From Streptomyces sp. JJ38 (lineage in GTDB: Bacteria; Actinomycetota; Actinomycetes; Streptomycetales; Streptomycetaceae), in NCBI RefSeq assembly GCF_019303475.1, contig NZ_JABLSI010000016.1, positions 1 through 64,000 of the forward strand: a stretch of DNA of 64,000 bases, written 5' to 3'. Positions 61,777-64,000 of this stretch are shown here, in pieces. Every line of letters starts with the position of its first letter. Position 1 is the stretch's first letter. The position numbers and the translations under genes are program-made. A model generated the notes under the pieces. That model did not search any database, was not told where the DNA came from, and saw only the letters and a program-made list of their open reading frames with translations.

Positions 61777-62970
61777 ATGACCGCAATGACTCCTGGCTCG
61801 AACCTGCCCCTCAGCGCGGCCCGCGTGGCCGTCGACGTCTCCGCTCCGGTGCGGCTGGACGTCTCGGGGCTGCTGATCGCCGCCGACGGCAAGGTGCGCT
61901 CCGACGCCGACTTCGTCTTCTACAACCAGCCTTCCGGCCCGGGCGTGTCGCACAGCAGCGGCGGTGCCGCGGACACCATCACGGTGGACACGGCGGCCGT
62001 GCCGGCCGACATCGAGAAGGTGGTCGTGACGGCGAGTCTGGACGCGCCGGGCGCGACGTTCGCCGGTACCGAGCCGACGGCCACGGTGCGGGACGCCGAC
62101 TCCGGAGCCGTGGTGGCGACGTTCACCCCACCGCAGCTCGGCCCGGAGACGGCGCTCGTCGTCATGGAGGTCTACCGGCGTGGCGGCACCTGGAAGGTGC
62201 GTGCCGTCGGCCAGGGGTACGCGAACGGGCTGGCGGGCATCGCCACGGACTTCGGCGTGACCATCGAGGAGCCTGCCCCCACGCCGGCTCCCGCCTCGGC
62301 AGCCCCGCCCGCTCCGGCCGCCGCCCCGGCTCCGCCCGCCCCTGCCACGGCCGCGGCCCCGCCGCCCGCTCAGGCCGCCCCGGCACCCGGGGCCGGGAAG
62401 ATCAACCTGGACAAGGGCCGGGTGAACCTGCGGAAGAACGAGACCGTTTCCCTGGTGAAGGACAACCAGCCGGTGCGTTCCGCTCTGCGGATGGGCCTCG
62501 GGTGGGAGCCGGCCTACCGGGGCAAGAACATCGACCTGGACGCCTCGGTCATCGCCTACGACGCCAACCGCAAGCCCCTCGACGTCTGCTACTTCGGCAA
62601 ACTGAACATCCTGCGGGGCGCGATCCAGCACTCCGGGGACAACCTCACGGGTGAGGGCGCGGGAGACGACGAGAGCATCACCGTGCACCTGGAGGGGCTG
62701 CCGCCCGAGGTCACCGGGCTGGTCTTCACCGTCAACTCCTACCGGGGGCACAAGTTCAGCGACGTGGCCAAGGCGTACTGCCGGCTGCTCGACGAGCGCG
62801 GCCAGGAGCTGGTGCGGTTCGACCTCACCGACTCCGAGCCGCGCACGGCCGTGCTGATGTGCAAGTTCATCCGGCAGTACTCCGGCGAGTGGGAGATGAC
62901 GGCGCTCGGGCAGTTCCTCGACGCCCGCACCGCCCGCGGCCTCCTCAAGCCCGGCGGCCAGGCGCTGTAG
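61777..62970 (+). CDS. Tandem TerD-domain protein
   Basis: 397-aa protein with two TerD-type domains joined by an Ala/Pro-rich linker (about 168-205: repeated PAP and PAPA). Domain 1 opens PGSNLPLSAARVAVDVS. Domain 2 has INLDKGRVNLRKNETVSLVK, the Ca-binding motif GKNIDLDASVIAYDANRKPL and VFTVNSYRGHKFSDVAKAYC. TerD proteins bind calcium and occur with tellurite-resistance and stress gene clusters, but no other ter gene is seen here. ATG at 61777 is chosen. It is 49 bp downstream of the sortase gene and may be co-transcribed. Confidence 0.88.
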   Translation: MTAMTPGSNLPLSAARVAVDVSAPVRLDVSGLLIAADGKVRSDADFVFYNQPSGPGVSHSSGGAADTITVDTAAVPADIEKVVVTASLDAPGATFAGTEPTATVRDADSGAVVATFTPPQLGPETALVVMEVYRRGGTWKVRAVGQGYANGLAGIATDFGVTIEEPAPTPAPASAAPPAPAAAPAPPAPATAAAPPPAQAAPAPGAGKINLDKGRVNLRKNETVSLVKDNQPVRSALRMGLGWEPAYRGKNIDLDASVIAYDANRKPLDVCYFGKLNILRGAIQHSGDNLTGEGAGDDESITVHLEGLPPEVTGLVFTVNSYRGHKFSDVAKAYCRLLDERGQELVRFDLTDSEPRTAVLMCKFIRQYSGEWEMTALGQFLDARTARGLLKPGGQAL

Positions 62971-63042
62971 GCCGGAAACCGGTTCGGGCGCGGAGCCGGC
63001 CCGCTCGCCGCCGGCCCGCCGGCCCGCCGGCCGCCCGGGGGT

Positions 63043-64000
63043 TCAGCTCTGGTGGGAGCGGGCCTTGTAGGCCGCCTTGCGGGCCGCCTTGGCCGTGGCG
63101 CGGTCCGGGTGCGCCCGGGCCATGGCCTCCAGCACGTGTGCGGTGGCCGGGTGGTCGACGCGCCACGCCTTGTCGAAGAACCCGCTGTGCTGGGCCACCA
63201 GCCCGGCCATCAGCTCGCCCAGCTCCGGGGGCGCGACGGTCGGGTCCTCCGGATCGAGCTGGGCGGCGAGGGTGTCCACGGTGAGCCAGAAGACGAGCTC
63301 CTCGTCCGGTGGCGGCACGTCCTGGGCGCCGCGTTCGGTCAGCCAGACCCGGGCCAGCCCGCCCAGCTCGGGGTCGGAGAGCACCTCGCGCAGGGCGGGT
63401 TCCGCCTCCGGGCCGACCACCGAAAGCCCCTGCTGGCACAGCAGCCGGCGGCGGGGGGCCAGCACGTCGGTGCCCCGGGCCGCCGACAGCAGGGCGCGTG
63501 CGGCCTCCGCCACCGGGCGGCCGTCGAGCCACTGCTCGAGCTCCGCCTGCGCCGACTCCTCGGGGTAGCCGCACACCGCGGAGAGGACCTCCACCGCGTC
63601 GGCGCCCGCGAGATCGCCCACCAGCGGTGCCTCCACGCCCGCCTCCAGCAGCCGGGCCCGCTCCCCGTAGAGCCCGAGCGCGGTGAAGCGGACCATGCCG
63701 TAGCGGGTCAGCTCCTCGTCCTCGAGCTCCTCGGTCGCGACCTGCTGTTCGTCCGCCTCCAGCAGCAGGTCCTCGTCCACGGGCCGGTACTCGACGGCGC
63801 CCGCGGCCTCCAGCCCGCGCAACTGGGCGTCCAACCGCATCATCACGTCGGAGACCTCCTCCAGCACGGCGTCCGTGGGCTGCTCCAGGCCGTCGGCGTC
63901 GTCGGGGAGGACCATCGAGGCGGCGAGTACGGGCAGCGGCACCGGGGCCCCGGCGGTGACGGCCGGGTCGGTCGCGGTGAGGAGGTAGAGGTTGGCCAGC
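63043..64000 (-). CDS. Partial paralogue of the 454-aa unrecognised protein (runs off right edge)
   Basis: At least 319 codons are in the window and the frame is still open at position 64000, so the true start lies beyond the edge. The C-terminal helical part resembles the protein encoded at 37790-39154 in layout and motifs (LLSAARGTDVLAPRRRLLC; ARVWLTERGAQDVPPPDEEL; ARAHPDRATAKAARKAAYKA). The N-terminal part visible is acidic (VATEELEDEELTRYGMVRFT), unlike the basic N-terminus of the other. Function unknown. It is convergent with the TerD gene. Confidence 0.7.
   Translation of the reverse strand, partial: LANLYLLTATDPAVTAGAPVPLPVLAASMVLPDDADGLEQPTDAVLEEVSDVMMRLDAQLRGLEAAGAVEYRPVDEDLLLEADEQQVATEELEDEELTRYGMVRFTALGLYGERARLLEAGVEAPLVGDLAGADAVEVLSAVCGYPEESAQAELEQWLDGRPVAEAARALLSAARGTDVLAPRRRLLCQQGLSVVGPEAEPALREVLSDPELGGLARVWLTERGAQDVPPPDEELVFWLTVDTLAAQLDPEDPTVAPPELGELMAGLVAQHSGFFDKAWRVDHPATAHVLEAMARAHPDRATAKAARKAAYKARSHQS

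Overview
The window looks like a chromosomal segment of a Streptomyces or a very close relative. The supporting features are very high G+C with strongly G/C-ending codons, frequent GTG and TTG starts, two short chaplins (aerial-hypha surface proteins), a Gbn-like GATC-binding nucleoid protein, an ectABCD operon, a PHO box ahead of a PiT phosphate transporter, and an LAXTG-anchored protein of the SCO1860 type. From memory, the gene order follows the S. coelicolor interval from about SCO1793 to SCO1870; no search was run to confirm this. No insertion sequence, phage, CRISPR array or tRNA was seen.

Layout. 1-190: apparent leader and promoter of an rRNA operon running off the left edge on the minus strand. 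0.2-7.4 kb: housekeeping and accessory genes (3-methyladenine glycosylase, Spo0M-like protein, barstar beside a frameshifted guanyl-specific RNase, PEBP-like protein, HNH nuclease, SPFH/NfeD pair, ABC ATPase). 7.4-12.9 kb: two chaplins, a NarL-type two-component pair and an FHA-FHA-ABC transporter. 13-24 kb: serB, sixA, an MFS exporter with a 38-codon partner and a divergent FadR-type regulator, fabG-fabI, tldD-tldE and tyrS. 24-31 kb: small membrane proteins, moaA, a secreted subtilase, a DEDDh/BRCT exonuclease, SURF1 and an atypical SDR. 31-34 kb: a five-gene Asp23/AmaP envelope-stress cluster. 34-41 kb: enoyl-CoA hydratase, gbn, an ABC-F protein, a VOC protein, an unrecognised repeat-like protein, a hydrolase and a class II aldolase. 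41.5-43.1 kb: PHO box, pitH2 and a small membrane protein. 43.3-52.7 kb: large hairpins, a cobalamin riboswitch and eight overlapping cobalamin genes. 52.7-55 kb: LAATG-anchored protein and amidohydrolase. 55.4-59 kb: ectABCD. 59-64 kb: class V aminotransferase, a sortase with a tiny putative substrate, a tandem TerD protein and a partial paralogue of the 38-kb repeat-like protein.

How the genes work together. The cobalamin genes form one translationally coupled unit under an AdoCbl-type riboswitch. They cover late steps (a,c-diamidation, adenosylation, amidation, aminopropanol attachment) plus chelatase subunits, but no corrin-ring methyltransferases and no CobN. ectABCD makes ectoine and 5-hydroxyectoine and has hairpins in every intercistronic gap. 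pitH2 should be phosphate-regulated through PhoP. FabG and FabI supply two steps of fatty-acid elongation.

The observations I rate highest are: the RNase frameshift beside barstar, where the alternative frame restores the catalytic-His segment and ends in an ATGA overlap with barstar; a 67-aa protein beside a sortase that is little more than a signal peptide joined to a sorting-like tail; two distant paralogues of an unrecognised protein 25 kb apart; a CbiX-like protein lacking the N-terminal catalytic His; an SDR with Ser/Arg in place of Tyr/Lys; and repeated GATC sites upstream of gbn.
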